A stretch of DNA of 64,000 nt from positions 66,539,075-66,603,074 of the forward strand of contig ML679961.1 of the NCBI GenBank assembly GCA_007922225.1, in the 5' to 3' direction. This document shows, piece by piece, positions 36,990 to 47,210 of this stretch. The stretch comes from Emydura subglobosa (lineage: Eukaryota > Chordata > Testudines > Chelidae). Position numbers and translations under genes: made by a program. Below the pieces are notes generated by a model. The model was not told the origin of the DNA. It saw nothing but the letters and a program-made list of their open reading frames with translations, and searched no databases. Position 1 is the stretch's first letter; each line of letters starts with the position of its first letter.

Positions 36990-38770
36990 AAACATAGAAT
37001 AATAGAATATTAGAGTTGGAAGGGACCTCAGGAGGTCATCTAGTCCAACCCCCTGCTCAAAGCAGCACTAACCTCAGTTAAATCATCCCAGCCAGGGATC
37101 TGTCAAGCCGCACTTTAAAAACCTCTAAAGATGGAGATTTCACCACCTCCCTACGTAACCCATTCCAGTGCTTCACCACCCTCCTAGTGAAAAACTTTTT
37201 CCTAATGTCCAACCTAGACCTCCCCCCTTGCAACTTGAGACCGTTGCTCCTTGTTCTGTCATCTACTGCCATTGAGAACACCCTAGCTCCATCCTCCCTG
37301 GAACCCCCTTTCAAGTAGTTAAAGGCTGCTATCAAATCCCCCCTCATTCTTCTCTTCTGAAGACTAAACAAGCCTAGTTTCCTCAGCCTCTCCTCATAAA
37401 TCTTGTGCTCCAGCCCCCTAATCATTTTTGTTGCCCTCCGCTGTACTCTTTCCAACTTGTCCACATCCTTTTTGTAATAGGGGACCCAAAACTGGACACA
37501 ATACTCCAAATGTGGCCTCACCAATGCCGAATAAAGGAGAATAATCACTTCCCTCGACCGGATGGCAATACTCCTACTAAGGCAGCCCAATATGCTATTA
37601 GCCTTCTTGGCAACCAGGGCACACTGCTGACTCACATCCAGCTTCTTATCCACTGTAACCCCCCAGGTCCTTTTCTGCAGAACTGCTGCCTAGCCCATCG
37701 GTCCCCAGTCTGTAGCCGTGCATGGGATTCTTCCGTCCTAAGTGAAGGACTCTGCACTTGTCCTTGTTGAATCTCAGATTTCTTTTAGCCCAATCCTCCA
37801 ATTTGTCTGGGTCACACTGTATCCTATCCCTACCTTCCAGGATATCTACCACTCCCCCTAGCTTAGTGTCATTTGCAAACTTGCTGAGGGTGTGCAATCT
37901 ACCCCATCCTCCAGATCATTAAAGAGATGTTGAACAAAACCGGCCCCAGGACCGACCCCTGGGGCACTCCGCTTGTGACAGGCTGCCAGCTAGACATCGA
38001 GCCATTGATCACTACCCATTGTGACCAATGATCTAGCCAGCTCTCTCTGCAATTTATAGACCATTCATCCAACCCATACTTCAACTTGCTGATAAGAACA
38101 CTGTGGGAGACGGTATCAAAAGCTTAGCTAAAGTCAAGGTATATCACATCCACCGCTTTCCCCACATCCACAGAACCAGTCACCTCTTCATAGAAGGCAA
38201 TCAAGGTTGGTCAGGCATGACTTGCCCTTGGTGAATCCATGTTGACTGTTCCTGATCACCTTCCTCTCTTCCAAGTGCCGTAAAATGGATTCCTTGAGGA
38301 CCTGCTCCGTGATTTTTCCAGGGATTGAGGTGAGGCTGACTGATCTGTAGTTCCCTGGATTCTCTTTCTTCCCTTTCCTGAAGATGGGCACTATATTTGC
38401 CTTTTTCCAATCATCGGGGACCTCCTCCAGTTGCCCCGAGCTTTCAAAGATAATAGCCAATGGCTCTGAAAAAACATCAGCCAACTCCCTCAGAACCCTC
38501 GGATGCATTGCCTCTGGCCCCATGAACTTGTGTATGTCCAATCTTTCTAAATAGTCCTGAACCTGTTCCTTCAGCACTGAGGGATGTTCACCTCCTCCCC
38601 ATTCTGTGCTGCCCAGTGCAGTAATCTGGGAGCTGACCTTGTCTGTGAAGACAGGCAAAAAAGGCAATGAGTACCTCAGCTTTCTCCATATCCTCTGTCA
38701 CTAGGTTGCTTTCCCCATTCTATAAGGGGCCCACACTTTCCCTAATCTTCCTCTTGTTGGTAACAAACAA
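36990..38770 (-). mobile_element. CR1 LINE, about 1.8 kb 3' portion including most of the RT
   Basis: The minus strand carries CR1 ORF2 from the start of the RT to the 3' end. The 3' terminal region at 36,990-37,080 (plus: tagagttggaagggacctca, then ggaggtcatctagtccaa) is the standard CR1 tail. The 5' end is truncated, as usual for CR1. It is the youngest-looking CR1 here, with long open pieces and few frameshifts. Confidence 0.95.
37078..38667 (-). pseudogene. CR1 ORF2 reverse transcriptase and C-terminal domain, frameshifted
   Basis: 38,188-38,667 holds the RT fingers: MGPEAMHPRVLRELADVFSE, DDWKKANIVPIFRKGKKENP, NYRSVSLTSIPGKITEQVL. After a frame break, 37,899-38,084 has [16 protein letters not shown]. 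37,646-37,897 has [12 protein letters not shown], where the catalytic FADD box reads FAND, so one catalytic Asp is lost. 37,078-37,653 gives the long C-terminal region ([19 protein letters not shown], then [15 protein letters not shown]). The N-terminal endonuclease is absent. In intact LINEs this protein reverse-transcribes the element RNA at the target site. Confidence 0.92.
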
Positions 38771-38879
38771 CCCTTTGGTTTGGTAACAAACAACAGACAG
38801 ATCAGCCAAACTAAGAGGCAGTGTGATGTTTGGATGCTTGTGTAGTGGCTATACTGTAACAGAGAAGGGATAGCCCTTT

Positions 38880-38985
38880 TTTTATACCATTTTAATGAGG
38901 CCATTCCTGGAATGCTATGTACACTTCTGGGCACCTCAATTACAGCATTGGGTGAACGAATTAGATGGAGATCAGAAAACATAGG
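38880..38985 (+). mobile_element. Small old CR1 fragment, opposite orientation
   Basis: The plus strand resembles the part of CR1 that encodes the LEYCVQFW motif (ctggaatgctatgtacactt, then ctgggcacc). It abuts the minus-strand CR1 and is much more diverged. Confidence 0.45.
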
Positions 38986-41890
38986 TAAAATTTACCTTTT
39001 TGAAGTGGGTAAGTGGTGCTCTTTGATCCATCATCACTGGGCAGTTCCCACAGGTCTTCAATATCATGTCAGCAAGGGGAACTGTTGATAATTGTAGCAA
39101 GATTAGAATTGCCCAAACAGCAACCTGCAGGCCAAATTCAGCCCATGGATTTTGAAAATGTGACCTACAGTTATCCTTGTATTTTTTGTTTTTAATATGG
39201 AGATGTGGCCCACAGAAAACAACACTGTTCTACCTTGATCTAAGCTGCCCACCAGACAGAATAGCGTATGCTGTAGCCCTGTTGTCTCCATAGGCCATAC
39301 TACTGTATTAAACGGAAGTGGCTGCAAACGGATTAACTTTATGAAAATTAGGTGGTTCCTGGGTATAGATATCAGTTACTCAAAGTCTGGATATCCCTGT
39401 ATTTGCGCAAAACAAGTAAGCTTCCACTTTGACTATTACAGCATAAGTTTCAGAAACCTTTATGTGACATACCAGGATATAATACAGAATAATAAGTAGC
39501 TATGTCACCCCTTGCCCTGTAACCTGGGGTGTGCCCTTTATAATGCCTTGTTTCTGTGTTCTCCAATGGGATTGCTCACAAACAGCCTACAGCATGTAAA
39601 TTACTACCAGCTATGTCAGTGTGCTGCAGCCAGCCAGCCATACCTTGACTCTTACAAGCCTTAAAAATTACCCCAGAGTAACCACAACATACTCCAAGTC
39701 CTAAATTTCCCCTCAGAAAAATATGTCCTATACTGCCCAGCTCTCTCCTGGACAGTACAAATATATTGAGTCTGTTATTCCTTTAAAGGGAATAATACGC
39801 ATACAGCTTGTTACCCCAAATGGAGTTACCCAGACACTTCAATTTGAACACACTAGATTAGATAAAACAATAAAGTTTATAAACTACAAAGAGATTTTAG
39901 GTGAGTACAAGCAATGAGACATAATCAGAAATGGTTACAGGAAAAATAAATATAAAATGTTTATTAATGCCTAACGAACTATAGCAGATTCAAGCAAAGT
40001 TTCTCACTACATGCTTTCAGCATTCTTACTGACCAAACTTTTTAGATCAGGACGCCTCCCCCAGAGTCCAACAGTGGCAGTGAATGCAATGCAGGGGGGG
40101 GAAAGGGGAGGGTGTCTTTGGGGTGTTTGTCCCACCTTTTTATAGTTTCAGTCACTCTTGAAAAACAGTTCCAGCTGAGATCCAGGACACAAAATGTACA
40201 TGTGGAAGGATATTCCTTGTTGGTTTTTTATTCACCTGTTTGAACTTCTATTTTCCCTTCCTGCTTACTGACTCTGTTTACTGCTTAAAGGCAAATTAAG
40301 GTAACCATACATTCCTTCCCTGTTTAGGACAAACTTGACCTCTGTCTGAGCAGGGCTGCAGGGTATGGAACATGTTTTAATAACATCATACAGGAAAATC
40401 TTATAACTTCACATAATCTTGTTGACAGCAATTGTAGTAAAAGTAGCATACGTGCCAGATGGAGAATATAAGGAGTTACCTTAACAAAACAGCTCTATTA
40501 ATATTTAGTTTAAAGCAGTGCAAATTAAAGACAACTGTTGATTCTCACTTTTTATGCTATGTTTCTATATCTTTGTATAGCTTGCTTATCAAGAACTGGC
40601 TTACTACAAGACATATTTATAAATTTTGATTTCTAGGAAGTGATACAATTTCATACTGCAGTAATCCTGAAGTAATTCTCCCCTTTTATTCAAATTCCCC
40701 CATCATTTCATTTTTGTCCTGGAAAGTTGGAGAGTTCATCTTACATTTATTGAATGTATTATCAAAACCCTATATTTGTATTTAACCTGATACTAAGAAA
40801 AGAGTTACACACAACTCCTCTGCAGCACAGGGAGAAAAGACTCCAACTGTGTATTTCTATCTAGTTTATCATAAGATTGTAAAATGCTACACTATATCAT
40901 TAGAATGGTGATATATAACCTAAAATCAGTACAATACTCTTTATTCAGATTAGTTCACTCCAAATAGACCCTTAAAATTTAGATGTTTTGATGTTAGCAT
41001 CTCAGAGTTCCTTTCACAGTCCTAAGGAGATTGTCACAATTTTTCCTGCTTTGTACAGACAATTCTGAACATCCTGCTACACAATTCACAAACTTCTGGT
41101 CAAGGACTCCTGCTGTTCCTCTAGTGTAATACAATAATTAATTTAACTTTTTTTGGCTTGTATACCTGAATACTTTTAGGAGCATTAAAATATATATAAA
41201 TAAAATTTAGCTTGAGGAATCTGTATAGAATATGGAGAAATTCCCAAGTCCTTAGGGACTGAGCAGACTCTACAGAATTCAGTCCAACTCTTCAGTATAA
41301 CAACCCCCTGGCAAACATCTCACTTTCACAGACAGATCAAAGAGAAATACACCATACATTTAAGTTCGGGACTGATTCTGCTTCCGGTGGAGTCAACAAG
41401 TAAAGTTCAATTATTTCAACAGAAGCAAGAGCAAGCCCTGAATTAAAGAGGAAGTATTTATTTCAAAAATAAAATAATTGTGAATTTATGTTAAGAATGC
41501 TCCAAAAATCAAGGCAAAGAAGAGGACTGGTGGAGAACTGATTTGAAAGGACGGCTGCCCAGATCTTTTCTCCTGATTCTTATTTTGAAAAATACTTTAA
41601 AAAAATTGTTTCAATAAAAGGTGCAGGTGCTCAGTTTCTCTGAATATCAAGCCACTTATATGTCAGAATGTACAAAGGTACAAAACCCAAGTAATTGGGC
41701 TTTATGTTAGTAACTTGTGCAGGGGATAAGAGAAAAGAAATCCACCTCCAACCTTAAGTAGACCATGGAGCTATGACAGTTACTCACACTTTTGCTACTC
41801 CAAGCCCACAGTCCCTCTACTCCTCCTATATGGGAATTCCCACCCACTGGTTCCACATAAGCAAAGATCCATTAGCCCCTTCTCACTACA
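38986..41890. other. Spacer, no gene seen
   Basis: Open frames up to 74 codons only, with no known domain. A G-run is at about 40,096-40,102. The block 39,480-40,370 is less AT-rich and has LTR-like wording near its ends, but I found no matching duplication. The remainder is AT-rich. Confidence 0.35.
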
Positions 41891-41959
41891 AGAGCTTGTC
41901 TACACTTGAAAATTGTTTTGGGTTAACCTGAAGTTTTTTGGGATCAACTGCATTAGTAT
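41891..41959. mobile_element. Left end of a Harbinger-like element, interrupted by the LTR
   Basis: The terminus gagcttgtctacactt resembles the ends of Harbinger-type MITEs in this window (compare 34,157). The sequence continues after the LTR as ccacataaaagtttttg from 42,602 on. Pieces similar to the element at 56,172-58,183 (ctgctatcccacactg) follow at about 43,245-43,265, so a longer Harbinger relative was probably broken up here. The right terminus was not identified. Confidence 0.5.
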
Positions 41960-42597
41960 TGTAACAGGGCCAGACCGCATGGCTATGAAAGAGTGCTGGA
42001 AGGCATGTATATTAGCCCCAGGCTCCATAAAGCCCTCTTCCCTGGGTAACCCAGCTGGGGCTAATTCAAGACAATTGGGCCAATTAGGCCACCTGGAGCC
42101 TATCAAAGAAGCTGCCCCAGCAGTTAAAAGCCTCCACTTCAGGCAGGCCAGGGGGGCTGAAAGGAAGTTAACAGCCAGAGGAGAGGAGGCAGAGCAAAGC
42201 GAAGCAACACAGAGCGAAGAGAAGCGGAGCGGAGAGGAGCTTCCCTTCCCTGCCCTGCCGCAGCGATAGCCGCAGGGCTTGGGACTATCATCCACTGCTG
42301 CTACCACACCAAGATGGAGAGGCTCCAGTCGGGGAAGGCTGAACTACCCTTCACGCCGATAACAGGGAGCAGGCTACGGGCCGGGGGGCCACAGACAGGC
42401 GACCCAGGGAAGGTAGTCGGTCTCAGGGACTAAGCAGGGTGAGACCACTCCTCACAGGGTCCCTGGGTCGAGGGCCAGGGCAGAGGGTGGGACCGGGTCC
42501 CAGTCCCCCCCCCCCCTTCACTCCCCTCCCAGCCGCACCACTGGCGTAGCCAGTGAAGCGCAGGATCCACAGGGCGGAACAGGCACACCCCGCCACA
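41960..42597. mobile_element. Solo LTR (638 bp) with 4-bp target duplication GTAT
   Basis: Starts TGTAACAGGG, ends CCCGCCACA (TG...CA). It is flanked by GTAT at 41,956-41,959 and again at 42,598-42,601. The interior is GC-rich (about 42,160-42,560), which sharply distinguishes it from the AT-rich host DNA. No coding sequence adjoins it. Orientation was not settled because no clear TATA or poly(A) signal is seen. It inserted into a Harbinger-like element. Confidence 0.75.
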
Positions 42598-42714
42598 GTA
42601 TCCACATAAAAGTTTTTGTTTCGGACCATCTGATGTCTCAACACACGTTAATTAACCCACATTGTAAATGAGTTCACTGAGATTCAGGATTTGTTTCCCC
42701 AAAACAAGGTAGGT

Positions 42715-43180
42715 GTGGATGCATTCTGAAGGAAAATAATTGTCTGCTTGACTATAGTTACTCCATTTTTCAGCTTCTTTGTTTATAAGGCAAGGCCGTT
42801 TCACTCTGTGCACAGATCATGGAAAGTTCTTAGGAATGCAGAAGGAGATAAGCCTCGTCTGAATTCAGCAAGCTCTGCAACCTTGATAGATAAGTTGTAG
42901 TTAGCTGCAAAACATCTGTAAAAGTATCTTATGAATAATAATATAGACTAATAGTTATAGAGAAAATAGGTTTGTGCCCTTGTAAGGGGGATATGTATGG
43001 TCTTGTCATGAATGTTTAAGTAGCAATAAGGTATAAAACTGTCTGTAATCCTTTGTTCGGGGTCTTTTTCCACTGTCCACTTGTGGGCTTGGGAATTGAC
43101 CTTCTGCAGAATTAAACTCTTTTGGAGACTGTCCAGCCTGAAATCCTGTGTGGGTCTCTTATCGGTGCAAGGTAACAAAC
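42715..43180 (+). mobile_element. Probable ERV-type solo LTR
   Basis: On the plus strand, a TATA box (ggtataaaact near 43,030) is followed by an attaaa poly(A)-like signal near 43,110. Then come cttttggagactgtcc and a 3' end cggtgcaaggtaaca. This TATA to poly(A) spacing and order is that of a retroviral LTR. The exact ends and a target duplication were not found, so the limits are approximate. Confidence 0.5.
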
Positions 43181-43194
43181 CACACTTGGAATCT

Positions 43195-43520
43195 TTTTCC
43201 AACAATTCCCACTCCACCTCTACTGTTCTGTCTTTGGCACTCCTACCACTGCTATCCCACACTGCTTTGCTGCCCACCGAGTCAGTTTTGTCTGTTTACT
43301 TGTGTACCCACTATTTCTTCGATGTCATCTTGACCAGATGTTACCTCCCTGTTTAAATGCTGGCACACAGCCAGGTGAGACCTTTTCTGAAAGAGAGGAC
43401 AGGAACTGTCAAGGTACATGCAGGCATAACTGCTGGGGATGGTGGAGAAGCATACAGCCCTGCTGGAAAACACAGTGGCACTGTTTACAGACACCCAACC
43501 TAGACATATCTTGTGTAGCA
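43195..43520 (+). mobile_element. Harbinger-like fragment related to 56,172-58,183
   Basis: The phrase ctgctatcccacactgcttt and following words (ctccctgtttaaatgctgg) match 56,393-56,495 in the plus-strand element (ctgctatcccacactacttt, cctccactgtttaaaagct). No Myb-like frame survives here. Confidence 0.45.
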
Positions 43521-43639
43521 ATCTGAGAATACTGCATACTGGGAGATAACCTTCAGTTCACTTTCCCAACCCCAAAGAGGCCCTTTCCTCACCAGTCCAC
43601 AATATAGAAGAACAATGGGAGAACCCCTTGAGAGGAAGG

Positions 43640-43806
43640 ATGATTAGGACATTAACCTAAGACTTGGGAAACAAGGATTCAATTCCCTGCTCTGCCACAA
43701 GCTTCCTGTGTTCCCCATTTCACAGATGGTAATAATACTTCCTTACTTCATGTGGGTGTTGTGAGGATAAATACCTTAAAGTCAGTGAAGTGCTTTGACA
43801 TCTACT
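43640..43806 (+). mobile_element. MIR-type CORE-SINE remnant
   Basis: Shows the MIR phrases ttcaattccctgctctgcca, tgttccccatttcacaga, ttgtgaggataaata and agtgctttgaca in order and at usual spacing. DIRS-3 starts within about 10 bp of its right end, so the tail may have been the insertion site. Confidence 0.75.
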
Positions 43807-43817
43807 TTCGAAAAAAC

Positions 43818-44118
43818 AAGGTTACTAACCAGGAACTGCTGTTTTCGAGATGTGTTGCTCATGTCCATTCCACTATAGTGTGCATGCTTCTGTGCAAGGT
43901 TCCCGGAACCTTTTCCCCCCCTTAGCTGATCCTGTAGGGCTGGCTCTGGCACCCCCTGGAGCCCTGTGCACATGCCGCGGTATATGAGGCGCTGCCGGAC
44001 CTACATCCCCTCAGTCCCTTCTTTCTGCCAACTCTGGCAGCGGGGACGGGGGGTGGGTTGTGGAATGGACATGAGCAACACATCTCAAAGAACAGCAGTT
44101 ATTGGTAAATAACCTTGT
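43818..44118. repeat. Fold-back arms at the left end of DIRS-3
   Basis: Arms of about 58 bases at 43,818-43,875 and 44,060-44,118 are inverted copies of each other (shared core atgagcaacacatct and its complement). They are separated by about 185 bases containing a tatatgaggcgctgcc block. The same structure occurs in DIRS-2 at 18,481-18,770. Confidence 0.85.
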
Positions 44119-44251
44119 TTCCTTCTTCGAGTGCTTGCTCATGTCCATTCCACTATAGGTGACTAACAAGCAATACCTTTGGAGGTGGTAGGAGTTACTG
44201 GTGAGCTGCCTTACGCACCACTCTGCCAAATCCCACATCCTTTCTCTCCTG

Positions 44252-45220
44252 CTAGATGATAGCGTAGTGGGATGTGAAGGTATGCACTGACGACCAGGTG
44301 GCGGCTTTACAGATGTCCTGCAGGGGAACTCTCTCCAGGAAGGCTGTAGACAAAGCTTGAGTGCTGGTTGAGTGCGCTGTGATGGTTCCCGGGAGCGGCA
44401 CCCTCGCCTGCTCGTAGCAGAACTTGAAGAATGATGTAATCCATGAGGAGATGCGCTGGGTGGAGATGGGTGAGCCTTTTATCCGGTCAGCCACTGCAAC
44501 AAAGAGCTGCGTCGATTTCCGGAACGGCTTTGTACGCTCGATGTAGAAGGCCAGGGCTCATCTCACATCCAGCGAGTGCCATCTCCTCTCGTCCTCCGAA
44601 CAGTGAGGTTTGGGAAAAAACACAAATATCCTGATTACAATGAAATTGGGAAACCACCTTGGGCAGGAAGGCTGGATGCGGCCTCAACTGAACCTTGTCC
44701 TTATAAAACATCATATAAGAGCACTCCAAGGTCAGGGCCCTAATCTCGGAGACCCTCCTAACTGAGGTAATGGCCACCAGGAAGGCTACTTTCCATGAAA
44801 GGAGAAGCAGAGGGCATGAAGCCATGGGTTGAAAGGGCGACCCCGTGAGTCTCGAGAGGACCAAGTTGAGATCCCAGGAAGGCACTGGGTCACGGACCTG
44901 AGGATAAAACCCCTCCACTCCCTTGAGGAACCTGACCGACATGGGATGGGAGAACAGCAATCTTCCCTCTAGCAGATGATAGAAGGCCAAAATGGCCCCA
45001 GGTGAACCTTCAACAAGGCCAGCGCCAGACCCTGGAGCTTTAGTTGGAGCAGGTACTCCAGGATTGCCTGTATAGGTGAGAGGCTGGACGGGATGCCCCG
45101 GGACTCCGCCCAACAGGTAAACCGTCTCCACTTAGCCAGATATACAACCTGTGTAGAGGGCTTCCTGATGACAAGCAGGACTTGCTGGACCTGCACCAAG
45201 CAGGCATTCTCTCCCTTCAT
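44252..45220 (-). pseudogene. DIRS-3 tyrosine recombinase, mostly readable
   Basis: 44,969-45,220 and 44,487-45,131 give the N-terminal core-binding part (STQVVYLAKWRRFTCWAES, VRFLKGVEGFYPQVRD) and the first catalytic box AITSVRRVSEIRALTLE with Arg present. HPAFLPKVVSQFHCNQ follows. After a frame break, 44,252-44,494 gives PGTITAHSTSTQALSTAFLE with the His box, where the usual Arg of HxxR is Ser. Then comes DICKAATWSSVHTFTSHYAI, with the presumed nucleophile Tyr. The family joins the circular cDNA to the chromosome. Frameshift plus the Arg-to-Ser change make this copy inactive. Confidence 0.85.
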
Positions 45221-45389
45221 CAGCCACAGAGCTTCCAGGCCATGAGGTGCAGGGAGTCCAGGTCTAAGTGCAACAGGAGACCATGGTCCTGGGATAGAAG
45301 GTCATGTCGTCTCAGGAGCTACAGGGGTGGGGCGATTGAAAGGTCTAGCAGCATGCTGAACAAGTGCTGCCTCAGCCAGGCTGAAGCAA

Positions 45390-46135
45390 TCAGTATAACA
45401 TCTGCTCTGTCCCTCTTATTTTCAGGAGGACCTTGAGCAGGAGTGGAATGTGCGGGAACACATACATGAGGGTCCCCGTCCAGGCCATGAGGAATCTGTC
45501 GGAAATCGAACCGGTCTCTCTACCACAGAGAGAGCAGAACCTCGGACACTTCTTGTTCCAGGACAACACGAATAGGTCCACTTGGGGAATGCCACACCTC
45601 AGGAAGATCATAGCCGCCACCTTTGGGTGTGGTGACCAGTCATGATGGGGTAGAAACGACCTGCTGAGACGATCTGCCTCATCATTCCTCACTACCGGAA
45701 GATGAGAAGCTGTCAAGTGGAAATCGTGCCTCACAGCAAAGACACACAGACAGATAGCTTCCTCGCAGATGGCAAAGAAGCGCTCTCTCCACTGCCTGTT
45801 TACCTAAAACATGGCTGCAGTGTTGTCTGTCAGCACTTGCACCGCCCTGCCTGTCAGGAATCAGAAGAACATCTTGCACGCTAAGCGAATGGCCCTCAGC
45901 TCATTCACATTGATGTGCAGGTGCTTCTCCTCCCTCGACCAGAGTCCCTGAGTATCTAAGTTGGCGCTGATGTGGGCCCCCCCAACCTACATCTGAAGCG
46001 TCGGAAATTAGGGTGACCGATGGCACCGGTTCCTCAAATAAAACACCCTTCAGTACTGCCTGGGGAGTCCGCTACCAGTCTAGGGAGACTAGGATGGCCG
46101 GTGAAACTATGACCACCCGGTCCAGTGAGTTACTG
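45390..46135 (-). pseudogene. DIRS-3 RNase H and connection region, decayed
   Basis: 45,390-45,734 reads HLTASHLPVVRNDEADRLSR and CGIPQVDLFVLSWNKKCPRF, the RNase H end and the linker before the recombinase. The upstream part of RNase H (45,735-46,135) is broken into short frames. This portion differs from DIRS-2 at roughly one base in ten or worse, in contrast to the RT next to it. Confidence 0.75.
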
Positions 46136-46275
46136 CTCAGAACATAAACCAAGGCTAACCATGCCTGAAGAGGTCTGAGCCTCAGGCGAATGAGTCTCAC
46201 TACATACATGGAGGCTGCCATGTGGCCTAACAGCTGTAAGCAGTGCCTGGCTGTTGTTCAGGGGCATCGGTGCAG

Positions 46276-47045
46276 CTAGGAGATGATAGAGACCATCACC
46301 TCGAAACGTGGCCGAGGCAGGAAGGCTCTGGCCTGGGATGCGTCCAGGGTAGCCCCAATGAACTCCATTCGTTGCACTGGGGTTAATGTGGACTTCTGTT
46401 CATTTATGAGTAGTCCCAGCCTGCGGCACATGGAGCAAGTGAGGGTCTCGCTGTCCTGCACTTGGGACCTGGACGTGCCCCTGATCAGCCAATCGTCCAG
46501 GTAAGGAACAATCTGCACACTCTTTTGTCTCAGGTGGGCAGCCACTACCGCCACGCACTTGGTGAATAACCTCGGAGCCGAAGATAGGCCAAAGGGCAGG
46601 GCTATAAACTGGTAGTGGGAGCCAGCCACCATGAAGCGGAGAAAACACTTGTGTCTGGGGAGGATAGCTATATGAAAGTATGCATCCTTGAGATCAAGGG
46701 CAGCACACCAGTCTCCTGGATCCAGGGAAGAGATTATGGAAGCTAGGGAGACCATTCAAAATTTGAGTCTTTTGACATATTTTGTTTAGACGACACAGGT
46801 CTAATATAGGTCTCAGACCCCCCCCTTTGCCTTGGGGATGAGGAAGTACCTCGAATAGAACCATTTCCCCCTTCTGCCTTGAGGGACTGTTTCCACCACT
46901 CCCAGGTTGAGGAGGCTGTCCACTTCCTGTAAGAGGAGCTGCTCGTGATAGGGGTCCCTGAAGAGAGATGGAGGAGGAGGGTTATTGCGGGGGGGCAGAC
47001 GTAAACGGCAGGGCATAGCCCCCCAAAACCATCCCAAAGACTCAA
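46276..47045 (-). pseudogene. DIRS-3 reverse transcriptase, one homopolymer frameshift
   Basis: 46,813-47,037 reads LFRDPYHEQLLLQEVDSLLN and SRYFLIPKAKGGV. 46,276-46,755 reads ALDLKDAYFHIAILPRHK, LPFGLSSAPRLFTKCVAV, PYLDDWLIRGTSRSQ and GLLINEQKSTLTPVQRM. The catalytic Asp residues (LDLKDAY, YLDD) are all present. The frame changes at a run of eight C on the plus strand near 46,818-46,825, identical to the one in DIRS-2. Only a few residues differ from the DIRS-2 RT. Confidence 0.92.
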
Positions 47046-47210
47046 TGGTCTGAAGTGGGTCTTAGGGGCGGGATCCAGGAGAGCAGTCGGGGCACCACAC
47101 TCGGGTGCACCGTCAACACTGCCTCCTCTGGCTGCCCCAAGGGGCCCTTGCTGGGGAGCTGAGGAAGAGCTAGGGAGCTGATTCCTTCTTCTAAACCCAC
47201 TATTTCTATC

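Noticed and set aside
41770..41860. Minus-strand open stretch ending at a GTGAGT donor-like site
   Set aside because: No matching acceptor was found, and the sequence has repeat-like wording. It was not joined to the other candidate exons.
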